This document shows positions 8,837 through 19,500 of a stretch of 64,000 nt of DNA, piece after piece. The notes under the pieces are model-generated. The model was not told the DNA's origin. It saw only the letters and a list, made by a program, of their open reading frames with translations, and did no database searches. This stretch comes from Opitutia bacterium (lineage in GTDB: Bacteria > Verrucomicrobiota > Verrucomicrobiia > Opitutales > Opitutaceae). The first letter of the stretch is position 1, and the number at the start of each line of letters is the position of its first letter. The stretch covers positions 1-64,000 of the forward strand of contig JACPIS010000039.1 in assembly GCA_016187925.1 (NCBI GenBank), given 5' to 3'. The translations under genes and the position numbers were made by a program.

Positions 8837-11800
8837 TCAGCCGAGCGGCTGGACGCCGAGGGTGCCGACGAGTGAGTCGTAATACTCCTTCGTCGCCACG
8901 CGCGCCGCCTCCGCTTGCGCCGCGGCGAGCCGGTCGCGCAGGGCGAGGCGCTCCACCACGTCGGCGTTGGCCGGCTCGGCGAGGAAGGCCGTGAGCGTCT
9001 GCACGTGCCGCTGCCAGAGGGCACGGTCGGCCGCCTGCTTGGCGGCGAGGCGGGCGGCATACCAGTCGCTCGCGAGCAGGTTCTCGCGGCTGAAAAGCGT
9101 GCGCACCTCCGGCGCGTCGAGCCCGTGGCCGGCGGCGGTCCGGCCGTGGGCCATGATCTCGAGCAGCGCGCGCAGCGGCGGGCAGGAGAGGGAGATCGTG
9201 CCGTCGGCAAAATAGCTCTGGGCGACGCGCTCGTGCGTGGCGCAGATGTTGTCCATGCCGTCGGCGAACACCGCGCGGTCCTGCAGCTCGGGCCGCAGCA
9301 TCTCGTCGGTGAAGATCGAGTGCGGGTGCGTGAACACGCGGCCGAGGAACACGCGCCCGAACTTCGCCGTGATGCGGTAACCGAGGCGGCTGGCCAGCAC
9401 GCGGCGGCCCTCCCATTCGAAATCCTCGCACTTTTCGAGGTAGCCGTGCTGGATAAGGAACGCGGGCTCGCGCTCCGCGGGCGTCATGCGGCACCACACC
9501 TCGGGCACGAGCAGGCTGACATCGTGATTCACGCGCATCTTCGGGCCGACGTAGCCGGCCGCGGACAGGAACGCCGGATGCCCCGTCAAAATCTGCGAGA
9601 CGAGCGCGGCGTTCAGGTCGATGAGGGTCGGCAGGGCGTTGAACGGCCCCTTGGTCAGCGCGCCTTCGGAGCCGGCGCCGGTGGTCGAGGGCGACTTGCC
9701 GGTCATCGAGCTGATATACTCCATGAACAGCTCCGGCAGCTCGAGGTGGTGCAGCGGGTTGAACACCGCGAGCGGGCGGATGTTGGCCTGCGGCTCGGGC
9801 GGGTTGTTGCGCCGGCCGGGCACGAGCGCGTCCACCGGCGTGAGCACCGGCGCGTCTGCCGGCAGGCGGCGGAACAGCCGCGCGCCCATGCGCGCGAGGT
9901 GCGCGCCGCGGGCATCGACCACGTCGGGTCGCACCTGCAGGTAGCGCGGATTCTTCGACGGCTTGCCGTTGACGAGCCGGGGATGCGCCGACGAGACGAA
10001 ATACCGCGGGCCGGCGAGGCCGTCCGCCGCGGCGCGCACGAGCGACTGCATCGGCGCCGTGAATTTCGCGAAGCCGATCGCCTCCTCGATCAGGTCGTGG
10101 GCGTCGTCGCGGGTGAGTGGTTCGAAGTTCGAGATGAAGTTGCCGGACTGCGCGATCTCGCGCTCCGTGAGCCGGTCGTAGCCGCGATGAATGGCGTCGT
10201 CTGGCCGCTGGAAGAGCCGCTGCTCGCAGTTCAGCACGAACTTCTGGGAGAATCCGGCGCGGGTGGGCGCGGCCGCGCCGAGCGCCGCCGCGGGCACGAC
10301 GACGGAGGCCGTGATGTCGTCCTCCATCTGCACCTTGGCCGCCGGGTGGAAGTCCTCGCGCAGGCCGAAGACGCGCCACGCGCCGTCGGTGTCGAAGCCG
10401 ATGCGCAGGTAGCTGGCGGTGAGCTTGCGGTTGTCGCACTTCAGCTCGTTGCCCGGGTTGCCGTTGATGATGTCGACGGAGAAATGCGCGCGCCAGCGCT
10501 CGCCCCACGCGGCAGCGTAGTGGCGCTTCACCACGAACACGATTTCCTTCACGTATTGCGGGATGGCCCGGAGCCAGGCGTTGTATTCCTCGGAATACTC
10601 GTGGTCAGCGGGCGTGAGGAGCTTGATGACCGAGCCGAGCGAGCGTTCGGGGCTGAGGATGGGGCGGGGGTCGCTGCCGCGGCGCGCCGGATCGCGGAAG
10701 CGCCCGGAGTAGTCGCGCGCGATGAGGGACTCGACCTGCGCCATATCGCGCTCGAAGTCCGCGATGAACACCGGGCCGGGCAGGATGGCGTCGGAGATGG
10801 CCTTGGAAATCTCCGACTTGCCGCCGCCGGACACAGTGCAGGGTTTGTGGCAGAACGTGCCCTCGGCCACCGTGCCGACGATATGCCAGCTCGTATGGGC
10901 CGGCGGCTGCTCGAGCGTGATCTTGTAACCGGAAGGACGCACATAAGTGCGGCCCGCGCGGAAAGGCAGGCTCTGTTCCTTGCCGTCCTGCGTCCAGGTG
11001 ATCCGCTGCGCGGCGAGGTCGAAATGCACGTCCTCCGGCACGTAGATGATGTCGGGATGCTCGCGGTCGACGGCATAGCCCTCCGGTTTCACGTCCATCA
11101 GCGCGGCATAACGCTGTGCCATGTCGGCGAAGGCGTAGCCGCGCTGCTGCACGTGCAGGTTGCCGGAAAATTCCTCGCCGAGGTCGTAGGCGGGAAAAAC
11201 CAGCGCACCGCCGGCGTGCTCCTCCTCGGCGAGGCCGTAGAGGTTGGCCGAGTAGCTGATCTGTGTCTTCACCTCTTTCTTGCAGTAACCGTAGTAGTTG
11301 TCCGCGATGATCGTCACGATGACGCCCGCGGCGTCGCGCGCGCAGACCTTGAAGGCGGAGCCGGCGTTGTAGCGCTCGTCCTCCGTCTTCCAGCACATGC
11401 CGTCGCGGCGCTGGCGGGGGGTGGCTTGGTCGAAATGCGGCAGACCCAGCTCGCGCTTCGTCGCCGCCGTCAGGTGCGGCGCGAGGATCACGCAGCCGGT
11501 GTGGCCGGTCCAGCCGGCCGGATCGAGCGCCGCGTCGTTGTCCGGCAGATAGGGATCGCCGGCGTTGTCGAAGATCGCCTCGACGAAATCCAAGTTGGAA
11601 ACCAGCGAACCGGGAGCGAAGAACCGGATCTCCATGCGCTTCTCGCCGATGAAGCCCGGCACCGCCGGCACCACGATCGGGCGCAGCAACAGCGACACGA
11701 AGCAGCCCGCTTCGCTGTCGCTGCCGGCCGTGAAGGGCACGGTCAGCAGGTCCGGCGGCGGCCGCAGCGCCCGCTCCAGCAGCCGCCCGAACGCGGCCGG

Positions 11801-12256
11801 CGGCACCTCGAGCTTGTCGTCCGGCACGGGCAGTCCGCCCGCCGCGATATGGAAAACGCCCTTCGTCGTGCGTCGGTCGTTGGCCGGGTTGTGCAGCACG
11901 CCGTTGCGCAGGCGGTAGCTTTTCAGCAACGGCGACGCGTGTTCGTCACGGCCGAGCGGCAGCGAGAGCTCGCGGGCCAAGCCCGGCTGGTCGAGCACCA
12001 GGGTCTGCGCCGGCAGGCGCGGCACCGGGCCCGCCGCTCCGAACGCGCGGTCGAGATACGCCTGGATGCGCGCATCGGCGGGGCAGGGCAGCGCCGGCTG
12101 CGTGCGGGTCCGCTCATGCTGGCGCGCGAGCAGCGGCGCCGCCAACCCGGCCCAGGCCACACTGGCCGGGTCGCCCACGGGCGCGAAGCCCAGCATGGTC
12201 AGGCGCAGATTGATGGCTTGGTGGAGCGTGTGGCGGGAGGAGGCGGAGAAAGGCAT
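8837..12256 (-). CDS. Probable diphosphate-dependent phosphoenolpyruvate carboxykinase-like protein
   Basis: A 1,139-residue cytoplasmic protein without signal peptide or membrane segments. Its length and segments such as SGGGKSEISK (P-loop-like, around residue 475-485), SSMTGKSPSTTGAGSEGALT and GMDNICATHE fit my memory of the PPi-type PEP carboxykinase (EC 4.1.1.38) of Propionibacterium and Entamoeba, which is about twice the size of ATP or GTP PEPCK. That enzyme interconverts PEP, CO2 and phosphate with oxaloacetate and diphosphate. The assignment rests on recollected family features, not on an alignment. ATG 12256 is chosen; an in-frame GTG at 12313 would add 19 residues. It stands alone between convergent or unrelated genes. 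A palindrome at 12337-12359 may be its operator. Confidence 0.6.
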   Translation of the reverse strand: MPFSASSRHTLHQAINLRLTMLGFAPVGDPASVAWAGLAAPLLARQHERTRTQPALPCPADARIQAYLDRAFGAAGPVPRLPAQTLVLDQPGLARELSLPLGRDEHASPLLKSYRLRNGVLHNPANDRRTTKGVFHIAAGGLPVPDDKLEVPPAAFGRLLERALRPPPDLLTVPFTAGSDSEAGCFVSLLLRPIVVPAVPGFIGEKRMEIRFFAPGSLVSNLDFVEAIFDNAGDPYLPDNDAALDPAGWTGHTGCVILAPHLTAATKRELGLPHFDQATPRQRRDGMCWKTEDERYNAGSAFKVCARDAAGVIVTIIADNYYGYCKKEVKTQISYSANLYGLAEEEHAGGALVFPAYDLGEEFSGNLHVQQRGYAFADMAQRYAALMDVKPEGYAVDREHPDIIYVPEDVHFDLAAQRITWTQDGKEQSLPFRAGRTYVRPSGYKITLEQPPAHTSWHIVGTVAEGTFCHKPCTVSGGGKSEISKAISDAILPGPVFIADFERDMAQVESLIARDYSGRFRDPARRGSDPRPILSPERSLGSVIKLLTPADHEYSEEYNAWLRAIPQYVKEIVFVVKRHYAAAWGERWRAHFSVDIINGNPGNELKCDNRKLTASYLRIGFDTDGAWRVFGLREDFHPAAKVQMEDDITASVVVPAAALGAAAPTRAGFSQKFVLNCEQRLFQRPDDAIHRGYDRLTEREIAQSGNFISNFEPLTRDDAHDLIEEAIGFAKFTAPMQSLVRAAADGLAGPRYFVSSAHPRLVNGKPSKNPRYLQVRPDVVDARGAHLARMGARLFRRLPADAPVLTPVDALVPGRRNNPPEPQANIRPLAVFNPLHHLELPELFMEYISSMTGKSPSTTGAGSEGALTKGPFNALPTLIDLNAALVSQILTGHPAFLSAAGYVGPKMRVNHDVSLLVPEVWCRMTPAEREPAFLIQHGYLEKCEDFEWEGRRVLASRLGYRITAKFGRVFLGRVFTHPHSIFTDEMLRPELQDRAVFADGMDNICATHERVAQSYFADGTISLSCPPLRALLEIMAHGRTAAGHGLDAPEVRTLFSRENLLASDWYAARLAAKQAADRALWQRHVQTLTAFLAEPANADVVERLALRDRLAAAQAEAARVATKEYYDSLVGTLGVQPLG

Positions 12257-12336
12257 GTGGCGGGCGCCGGGTTCCGGACGAATCCGCCCGGCGTTCAGCA
12301 CACACCTTGCCACAAACCCCGCCAGGGTGGCGAGGC

Positions 12337-12359
12337 ATGACGTGTGATTATTACGTCAT
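12337..12359. promoter_or_regulatory. Candidate operator palindrome ATGACGT-N9-ACGTCAT
   Basis: Perfect 7-base inverted half-sites at 12337-12343 and 12353-12359 around an AT-rich 9-base spacer, in a much GC-richer context. It lies 80-100 bases upstream of the PEPCK-like start (minus strand) and just past the end of the MFS gene. The form suits binding by a dimeric regulator. Confidence 0.4.
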
Positions 12360-12394
12360 TTCTTGTCGCCGTGTGTCATGCGGCCGGCCGGCGC

Positions 12395-13678
12395 CTAGGC
12401 GGCCGACGGCTGCGGCACCAGGCTCTTCGCGCGCCCGATCGGCAGCACCGCCAGCGCCGCGATCACGCACAGCGTGCCGGAGGCGATGAACGCCGGCGCA
12501 TACGAGCCGAATTGCGTGCGGATCGCCCCGGCCGTAAAGGCCGCAAACGCCGCGCCGACCTGGTGCGCCGCCACCACCCACCCGAACACGATGCTGGCCT
12601 TCTCGCGGCCGAACACCTCGCCGGTGAGCTTCACCGTCGGCGGCACCGTCGCGATCCAGTCGAGTCCGTAGAACACCGCAAACACCCCCAGCCCCGCGCT
12701 CGGCCCGAGCAGCGCCTGCGGCAGGAAAAGCAGCGAGAGGCCGCGCAACCCGTAGTAAGTGAAGAGCAGGTGGCGCGAGCTGTAGCGGTCGCTCAGCCAG
12801 CCGGAGGCGGTCGTGCCCGCCAAGTCGAAGATGCCCATCAGCGCCAGCAGGCCCGCCGCGCGCACCTCGGGGATTCCGCAGTCGAACGCCGCCGGGATGA
12901 AGTGCGTGCCGACGAGCCCGTTCGTGCTCGCGCCGCAGACGAAGAATGAGCCCGCGAGCAGCCAGAAATCGCGCGAGCGCGCCGCCTCGATGAGCGTGTC
13001 GATGGCGCGCTTGGCCGGGTTGCCCGTCGGCACGGGCGCCGCGTGCACGGGGCCGGTTTCGCCGTAGGGCAGTTGGCCGACGTCGCGCGGATCGTCCCGC
13101 ATCAGCCACCAGATGAAAGGAATCGCCAGCACCGTCGCGCCGGCCACCACGAGCGGCGCCCCGCGCCAGCCGTGCTCCCCGACCACCTGGGCGAGACTCG
13201 GCAGGAAAATCAACTGGCCCGTCGCCGTGCTGGCGGTGAGCAGACCCATGACGAGGCCGCGGCGTTGAGTGAACCACCGCGTCGCCACCGCCGCGCCGAG
13301 CACCGAAGCCGCCATGCCCGAGCCGATGCCGACCACGAAGCCCCACAGCACCACGAAGTGCCAGTATTGCGTCGCGAGCGTCGAGAGGCCGTAGCCCGTG
13401 CCCAGCATCGCCATCGCCACCACCATGGTCCGGCGCAGGCCGAAGCGCTGGTAAAGCGCCGCGGCGAACGGCCCGATCAGTCCGTAAAGCAGGATGTTGA
13501 TGGACACGATCGACGACACCGTCGCCCGGCTCCATTGAAACTCGTTGCCGAGCGGCAGCAGGATCACGCCGGGCGTGGCGCGCGCCCCCGCGGCTGCGAT
13601 CAGCGTGACGAACGTCACGCCGGCAGCGATCCAGGCGTAATGGATTTTCGGGGTAGGAGAGGGCGCGGCAGCGGTCAT
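12395..13678 (-). CDS. Major facilitator superfamily transporter
   Basis: A 427-residue polytopic membrane protein with the 12-helix MFS layout. The first helix (IHYAWIAAGVTFVTLIAAAG) is followed by an RFGLRR loop after helix 2 and a central cytoplasmic loop with MRDDPRDVGQLPYGE. It resembles the monocarboxylate/oxalate-formate antiporter type of MFS carrier, but the substrate cannot be read from the sequence. The reading frame stays open much further upstream, across the start of the opposite amidohydrolase gene; ATG 13678 is chosen because the first transmembrane helix follows directly. It is divergent from the amidohydrolase pair with a 166-base spacer. Confidence 0.9.
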   Translation of the reverse strand: MTAAAPSPTPKIHYAWIAAGVTFVTLIAAAGARATPGVILLPLGNEFQWSRATVSSIVSINILLYGLIGPFAAALYQRFGLRRTMVVAMAMLGTGYGLSTLATQYWHFVVLWGFVVGIGSGMAASVLGAAVATRWFTQRRGLVMGLLTASTATGQLIFLPSLAQVVGEHGWRGAPLVVAGATVLAIPFIWWLMRDDPRDVGQLPYGETGPVHAAPVPTGNPAKRAIDTLIEAARSRDFWLLAGSFFVCGASTNGLVGTHFIPAAFDCGIPEVRAAGLLALMGIFDLAGTTASGWLSDRYSSRHLLFTYYGLRGLSLLFLPQALLGPSAGLGVFAVFYGLDWIATVPPTVKLTGEVFGREKASIVFGWVVAAHQVGAAFAAFTAGAIRTQFGSYAPAFIASGTLCVIAALAVLPIGRAKSLVPQPSAA

Positions 13679-13844
13679 GGGAGCCGCGGAACGTGGGCAC
13701 AAATCCCCCGCCGTCAAACCGCGGCCGGCCGTTCGCGCTGTTTTGCGCCCGACTGTTCGGTCCGGGCCTTCGGGCCGACTCACTCGTCGGGTTTTGGTCG
13801 CTTTCCGTTTGCGACTGCCGAACCGCCGCGCATCGTGACCCGCT

Positions 13845-15182
13845 ATGTTCCCCCGTCCCCTGTTACCCCTGGTGGCGTTGGTCAGTCTCGCCTCCAGCCT
13901 CTGCGCACAGGAAAAACCCCAGGTCTTCCAAGGTGCGCAAATCATCCCCATCGCCGGCGAGCCCATCGCGCACGGCGTGCTCGTTGTCCAAGGCGGCAAG
14001 ATTCTCGCCGTCGGTGCCGTCGGCCAGGTCGCCCTGCCCGCCGGCGCGGAAATCCACGATGTCACCGGCCGCGTGCTCATGCCCGGCCTCGTCGATTCGC
14101 ACAGCCATATCGGCGCCGGCAGCGGCGGCGACGGCTCCGGCCCCATCCAGCCCGACGCCCGCGTGCTCGACTCCGTCGACGCCCGCGATCCGTCGATCCA
14201 GAAGGCGCGCGCCGGCGGCATCACCACCGCCAATGTCATGCCCGGCTCCGGCCACCTCATCAGCGGCCAGACGCTTTATTTGAAACTCCGCCAAGGCGGC
14301 ACCATCGACGACCTGCTCATCAAGCTGCCCGACGGCTCCAACGCCGGCGGCCTCAAGATGGCCAACGGCACCAACTCCATCCGCAACGCGCCGTTCCCCG
14401 GCACGCGCGCCAAGTCCGCCGCCCTCGTCCGCGAGCAATACATCAAGGCGCAGGAATACCGCGACAAGATCAAGCGCGCCAACGGCGACCCCGACAAGCT
14501 CCCGCCGCGTGACCTCGCGCTCGAGGAACTCGTCGAGATTCTCGACGGCAAGCGCATCGTCCAGCACCACACCCATCGCGCCGACGACATCCTCACCGTC
14601 CTCCGCATTGCCAAGGAATTCGGCTACAAGGTCGTCCTCCACCACATCAGCGAAGGCTGGAAAGTCGCCGACGAGATCGCACAGGCCGGCGCCGCGTGCT
14701 CGGTCATCATGATCGACTCGCCCGGCGGCAAACTGGAGGCGCGCGAGGCCGACCTGCGCACGCCTGCGATCCTCGAGAAAGCCGGCGTGCTCGTCGGTTT
14801 CCACACCGACGACCCCATCTGCGACTCGCGCCGCTTTCTCCGCTCGGCCGCGCTGGCCGTCCGCGCTGGCATGAGCCGCCAGGGCGCGCTGGCCGCCGTC
14901 ACGCTCGCCAACGCCAAGATGCTCGGCCTCGAGCAGCGCGTCGGCTCGCTCGAAGCCGGCAAGGATGCCGACTTCATCCTGCTCACCGGCGACCCGCTCA
15001 GCGCCTACACGCACGTCGAGCAGACGTGGGTCGACGGCCGCAAGGTCTTCGACAACGCCAACCCGCAGGACCACCTCTACGCCGTCGGCGGCCCCGGCGC
15101 CGGCGACCCGCGCCGCGCGCACCTCTGCTGTTTCACCGCCGCCTGGGACCTCGGTCTCGCCACCACCCACGAGGAGGACTGA
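13845..15182 (+). CDS. Secreted metal-dependent amidohydrolase
   Basis: A 445-residue amidohydrolase-superfamily protein with an N-terminal signal peptide (about residues 1-20, cleavage near SSLCAQ). The metal-binding set is present: DSHSH early, the histidines in VQHHTHR and VVLHHIS, and the aspartate in GFHTDDP. The C-terminal strand domain contains GSLEAGKDADFILL, typical of imidazolonepropionase or dipeptidase-like members. It probably hydrolyses a cyclic amide or peptide-like substrate in the periplasm; the exact substrate is unknown. It is followed after 3 bases by a paralog that has lost these residues. Confidence 0.9.
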   Translation: MFPRPLLPLVALVSLASSLCAQEKPQVFQGAQIIPIAGEPIAHGVLVVQGGKILAVGAVGQVALPAGAEIHDVTGRVLMPGLVDSHSHIGAGSGGDGSGPIQPDARVLDSVDARDPSIQKARAGGITTANVMPGSGHLISGQTLYLKLRQGGTIDDLLIKLPDGSNAGGLKMANGTNSIRNAPFPGTRAKSAALVREQYIKAQEYRDKIKRANGDPDKLPPRDLALEELVEILDGKRIVQHHTHRADDILTVLRIAKEFGYKVVLHHISEGWKVADEIAQAGAACSVIMIDSPGGKLEAREADLRTPAILEKAGVLVGFHTDDPICDSRRFLRSAALAVRAGMSRQGALAAVTLANAKMLGLEQRVGSLEAGKDADFILLTGDPLSAYTHVEQTWVDGRKVFDNANPQDHLYAVGGPGAGDPRRAHLCCFTAAWDLGLATTHEED

Positions 15183-15185
15183 TCC

Positions 15186-16454
15186 ATGAAAACCAAATTC
15201 CTTTCGCTAAATCTTTCCCGTTCTCTCCTCCCGGCGCTGCTCCTTGCCGCGCCGTTCGCGCTGCGCGCCGAGAACGTCGCCGTGGTCGGCGACACCGTCT
15301 ACACGCTGGCCGTCGCGCCGTTGAAGAACGGCGTCGTACTCGTCCGCGACGGCAAGATCGAATCCGTCGGCCCCGCCGCCGCGGTGAAAATCCCCGACGG
15401 CTACCGCGTGCTCAAGGCTGCCGTCGTCACGCCGGGCCTCATCGACGCGCACGGCACCGTCGGCCTCTCCGGCCTGCTCAACCAGCCGCAGGACCAGGAC
15501 ATGCTGGAGAAATCCACCGCGATCCAGCCCGAGCTGCGCGCCATCGACGCCTACAACGCCAAGGATCCGCTCGTCGCCTACGTGCGTTCGTTCGGCGTCA
15601 CCACGGTCAACACCGGCCACGCCCCCGGCGCGCTCGTCTCCGGCCAGACGATGATCGTGAAGACCTACGGCCGCAGCGCCGATCAGGATGTCATCAACCC
15701 CGCCGCGATGACCGCCGTCTCGCTCGGCCGCAACGGCCTCACCGCGCCCGACGCCGCCCCGGGGCAGGGCGCGCCCTCCGCCAAGCCGCCCGGCACGCGC
15801 GCCAAGGCCGTCGCCATGCTCCGCGCCGAGTTCATCAAGGCGCAGGAATACGCGAAGAAGCGCGAGGGCAAGGACGAGGCGAAGCGCCCCGGCCGCGACC
15901 TCAAGTACGAGACGCTGCTGCGTGCCATCGACGGTTCGCAGCCGCTGCTCGTCAACGCGAACCTGCAGCAGGATATCCTCTCCGCCCTCCGCGTGGCGAA
16001 GGAGTTCGGCGCGCACCTCGTGCTCGACGGCTGCGCCGACGCCCCGCTCGTGCTCGCCGAGATCAAGGCCAGCGGCTTCCCCGTCATCCTGCACCCGAGC
16101 ATGGCGCGCAGTTTTCAGGATTCCGAGAACCTCAGCGTCGAGACCGCCGCCAAGCTCAAGGCTGCCGGCATCCCGTTCACGCTGCAGACCGGCTACGAAG
16201 CCTACGTGCCCAAGACGCGCATCATCGTGTTCGAGGCCGCCGTGGCCGCCGCCAACGGCCTCGGCTTCGACGCCGCGCTTGCCAGCATCACGCTCGACGC
16301 CGCGAAGATCCTCGGCATCGCCGGCCGCACCGGTTCGCTCGAAGCGGGCAAGGACGCCGACCTTGCGCTCTTCGACGGCGATCCCTTCGAATACACCAGC
16401 CACTGCACCGGCACGCTCGTTGGCGGCCAGGTCTTCGCCGACGGCCCGCACTGA
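15186..16454 (+). CDS. Amidohydrolase-fold paralog lacking metal ligands
   Basis: A 422-residue secreted protein (signal peptide about 1-28) clearly paralogous to the preceding gene: VVTPGLIDAHG, TRAKAVAMLRAEFIKAQEYA and GSLEAGKDADLALFDGDPFEY align in order. Each ligand position differs, however: DSHSH becomes DAHGT, the HHTHR region becomes NANLQQ, LHHIS becomes LDGCAD, and HTDD becomes QTGY. It is therefore probably not a metallohydrolase and may be a structural or regulatory partner of the active paralog (inference). The 3-base spacing suggests co-translation and possibly a heterodimer. A terminator follows at 16478. Confidence 0.88.
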   Translation: MKTKFLSLNLSRSLLPALLLAAPFALRAENVAVVGDTVYTLAVAPLKNGVVLVRDGKIESVGPAAAVKIPDGYRVLKAAVVTPGLIDAHGTVGLSGLLNQPQDQDMLEKSTAIQPELRAIDAYNAKDPLVAYVRSFGVTTVNTGHAPGALVSGQTMIVKTYGRSADQDVINPAAMTAVSLGRNGLTAPDAAPGQGAPSAKPPGTRAKAVAMLRAEFIKAQEYAKKREGKDEAKRPGRDLKYETLLRAIDGSQPLLVNANLQQDILSALRVAKEFGAHLVLDGCADAPLVLAEIKASGFPVILHPSMARSFQDSENLSVETAAKLKAAGIPFTLQTGYEAYVPKTRIIVFEAAVAAANGLGFDAALASITLDAAKILGIAGRTGSLEAGKDADLALFDGDPFEYTSHCTGTLVGGQVFADGPH

Positions 16455-16477
16455 GCCGGTTGTTTTCCTTAGCCACT

Positions 16478-16515
16478 GGCCCGGCGTGAGCGTTTGCGTT
16501 CGCGCCGGGCCTTTT
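16478..16515 (+). terminator. Intrinsic terminator after the amidohydrolase pair
   Basis: GGCCCGGCG at 16478-16486 pairs perfectly with CGCCGGGCC at 16503-16511, followed by TTTT. It lies 23 bases after the stop codon at 16454. Confidence 0.85.
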
Positions 16516-16530
16516 CGTAAGTTTCCTCTC

Positions 16531-19500
16531 TCAGAGTGCTTGATAGCCGGCCTGTTCGAGGAGCTGTGCGATATCAGTGTAGCCCTTTTCTCGAGCCGAT
16601 TCCAAAGCACGCCCCTTGTGGTCTGACAGCGGTAGCAGGTATTCCACCACTTCTTTTGCCTTGGCTGTCGCCGCCCAAGCCAAGGCATCGTAGCCCTCGT
16701 GTGTTTTGAATTTCGGATCCTGACCCAAGGCGATCATCTGCTTCACCAAAGCGAGCTTCCGGCCATAAGCGGCAAACATAAGCAGCGACGGCTTGTTTTC
16801 CTGGCGCGTGGCGTTTTCCACCTGGACGAAAGAATAGGTCTGCGCCCGTGGATTGGCCCCGGCGGCCAGCAGCTTCGCCGTGCCCTCTTCGTCACCCTTC
16901 AACAACGCCATCGTCAGCGCGCTCCGCAGATGGCCCGTATCGTAGTCCATCCAATGCAGGTTGACCGCCGCGCTGGTCGCGAGCAGGCGCGTGAGGGCCG
17001 CGTGATTGGGTGTGACCACCGCGGAATACAGCGCCGCATAACCCCGCTCGCCACAGGCGTTCGGGTCCGCACCCTGCGCGAGCAGGAACTCGATCATCTC
17101 CATTTGCTGGCCGTTCTGGATGGCGAAATTCAGCGGCGAGTTGCCGCCGCGGCTGGTGACGTTCACCGACGCCCCTTCGGCCACCAGCAACCGGACCGCA
17201 GCCGGATGCTGCGCCATGAGCGCATGGTGCAACGCGGTGAGGCCGTCCTCGCCCTGTTGGTCAATCTCGGCGCCCGCGCGAATGGCCGCGGCCGCGGCCA
17301 CCACGTCCCCGGCCTTGCAGGCGGCCACGAGTTGCTCCGTCAGGGGCTGCTTCGCCGGATCAGCCGCCTTGGCGGGATGGGTCCAGGCCGCCGTGTAACC
17401 GTCTTTTCCGCGCGGCATCGGCCAGCTGCCCGTCGTCTTTCCCGGCAACAGGGCCCGGGCCTGGTCCTCCGGCAGGAATTGGACCAGTGTCCTGCCCTCC
17501 GAAGTCGGCTGCGAGAGATCGGCGCCGGCGTCGCGGAGCAGCACCAGCGTTTCGAAGGCCTTCAACTCGGCGGCCAGTATGACCAACGGCTTGCCGTCCA
17601 CCTTGAGGTTCGGATCGCAGCCTGCGGAGAGCAGCCGCTTCACCACGGCCGGCCGGTTGTTTCTCACTGCCGCCGCCCAGATCACACGATCCGTCTGCTC
17701 CGGACCGGACGACTGCCGGATCGTGCGGTGCAGGACGAAACCTTGATCCAGCAGCCACAACGCCATGGCCTCTTGGTCGCGGGCGATGGCGCGGCTGAGG
17801 GCGGTTTCACCCTGGGGTCCGACGGCATTAAAATCCCCGCCGAGAGAACGCAGCAATTCCAGATCCTTGATCTGGCCGCGATCCGCCGCCTCGATCATCA
17901 ACGTCGAGGCCTCGCGGGCGCGAGCCGCCGCCGGCAGCGCGACCATGAGGTCCCAGAAGAACGTCTCGTCATCATGCCGTAGGTAGGCGATGCCGGCCGC
18001 CGTTTCATTTGCGGTGCTGGCGCCGGTGGCATCGGCGCCGGCGGCCAGCAAGCGGCGCGCGGCAGTGTATTTTCCTTCGCGCACCGTGGCCATCAGCGGC
18101 GTTTCGCCCAGGGCGTCGCGGAGATTCAGATCGGCGCCGGCGGCGACGAACCGCTGGACGATTTCCTCCTGGCCCAGCGCCGCCGCCATGGCCAGCGCCG
18201 GACGCCAGGCGACGCGCAAGGGCAGCGCCACGGCCGGCCCGCCAACCGTGAAATTTCCGGCCAGTCGCACGACCGACGGTGGCGGGGTCGCCGGCATGGC
18301 CAGCTTCGCCTCGGGAAAGAGTTTCTCGTTCTCGCCGATGCGCGGCGCATCACCTTGGGCATTCCTTCCGGAAATATTCCACGCCAGGACACTGTAGGTC
18401 ACCTCGCCAGCACCCCACGCGGGCTGCCGGTCAACGAAGCGGCCGGCGCCAGGCGGAAGGTCGGCGATCAACGCGCTGTTGCGCGTCACCTGATACCGCA
18501 CCTGGGGCCGGTTGTCATGTTCCTGCCAGGCCAGCGCCACGGTGCCTTCCGAGGTCAATGCCGCGGTGAGGCCGGTGGCCTGGCTGGGAAAGAATTTGCT
18601 CTCTTCCGGCAGGGCCAGGTCTTCCATTGGCTGGCGAACCGGTGGCAGGCCTTGCACGCGCAGCGGCAGGCGCAGATTGGCGTCCGCCCCGTGCATGAGC
18701 AACAGATCAACCAAGCCCGCATCGCCCTTCTCGACGGCGAGCTGCAAGGCCGACTGGCCGTTCGCGGTCATCAAATTGGGCGTGGCGTGGCGTGCCAGCA
18801 GCTGTTCCGCCAAATCCTTCCGTCCCGAGGCGATCGCCGTCATCAACGGGGTCCATCCGCTCGCCGACGCTTGATTCACATCCGGATTGGCGCTCAGCGT
18901 CTCGGCCAACCGTGCGCCATCGCCCTGCCAAACCGCTTGGAAAATATCCGGTTTCGCCGCCGTGGCTTCGCCCGTTTTGCCATCGGCGGGCCGTGGTTTG
19001 CGCAGGGCTATTTCCAACAACTTGGATCCGCCCGCCCAAACCCGATCGTCGGTGACCGCAAGCTTGTTGAACCAGCCTTGGGGGAGTGGCGCCGCGCCGG
19101 CCACTGTCGCGGCCGCCTTGTCGACCAGCACCAGCTGAATTCCGGCATTGTTGGCGATCAGCAGCCACAACCAGGGTCCGTGATGCGCCGCGGCCAGCGG
19201 ATTGCCGGGCAATGCAATGGTTTTCCGTGCCTCCGGCGCCCGGGGATCCAGGAATACCAGCTGGCCCGGATTTCCCAGCCAGAAACCTGCGTCGTCCGCC
19301 GTGACCAGTGAAAAGACCGTGATCGTCGCCGGTTGGGCCGGCCCGCGTGGGCCGTCTGCCGGCGCCAGCAGATTTGTCCAGGTGTTCGTGGGCAGGTGGT
19401 AGAATGAAGCCGCCGGCGTCCCGACGCACAGCCATTCACCGCAGGCGGCCAGCTGCGGCGCGGGTGGCCCTCCTATTCCCGGGATGGCGGGCAGGCCCAT

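Noticed and set aside
8915-12340. 1,141-residue antisense frame opposite the PEPCK-like gene
   Set aside because: Its composition is that of a reverse-frame shadow; the minus-strand protein has coherent motifs and the better case.
12395-14260. N-terminal extension of the MFS gene to 14260
   Set aside because: It would cover the start of the divergent amidohydrolase and adds about 194 residues before the first membrane helix without any domain.
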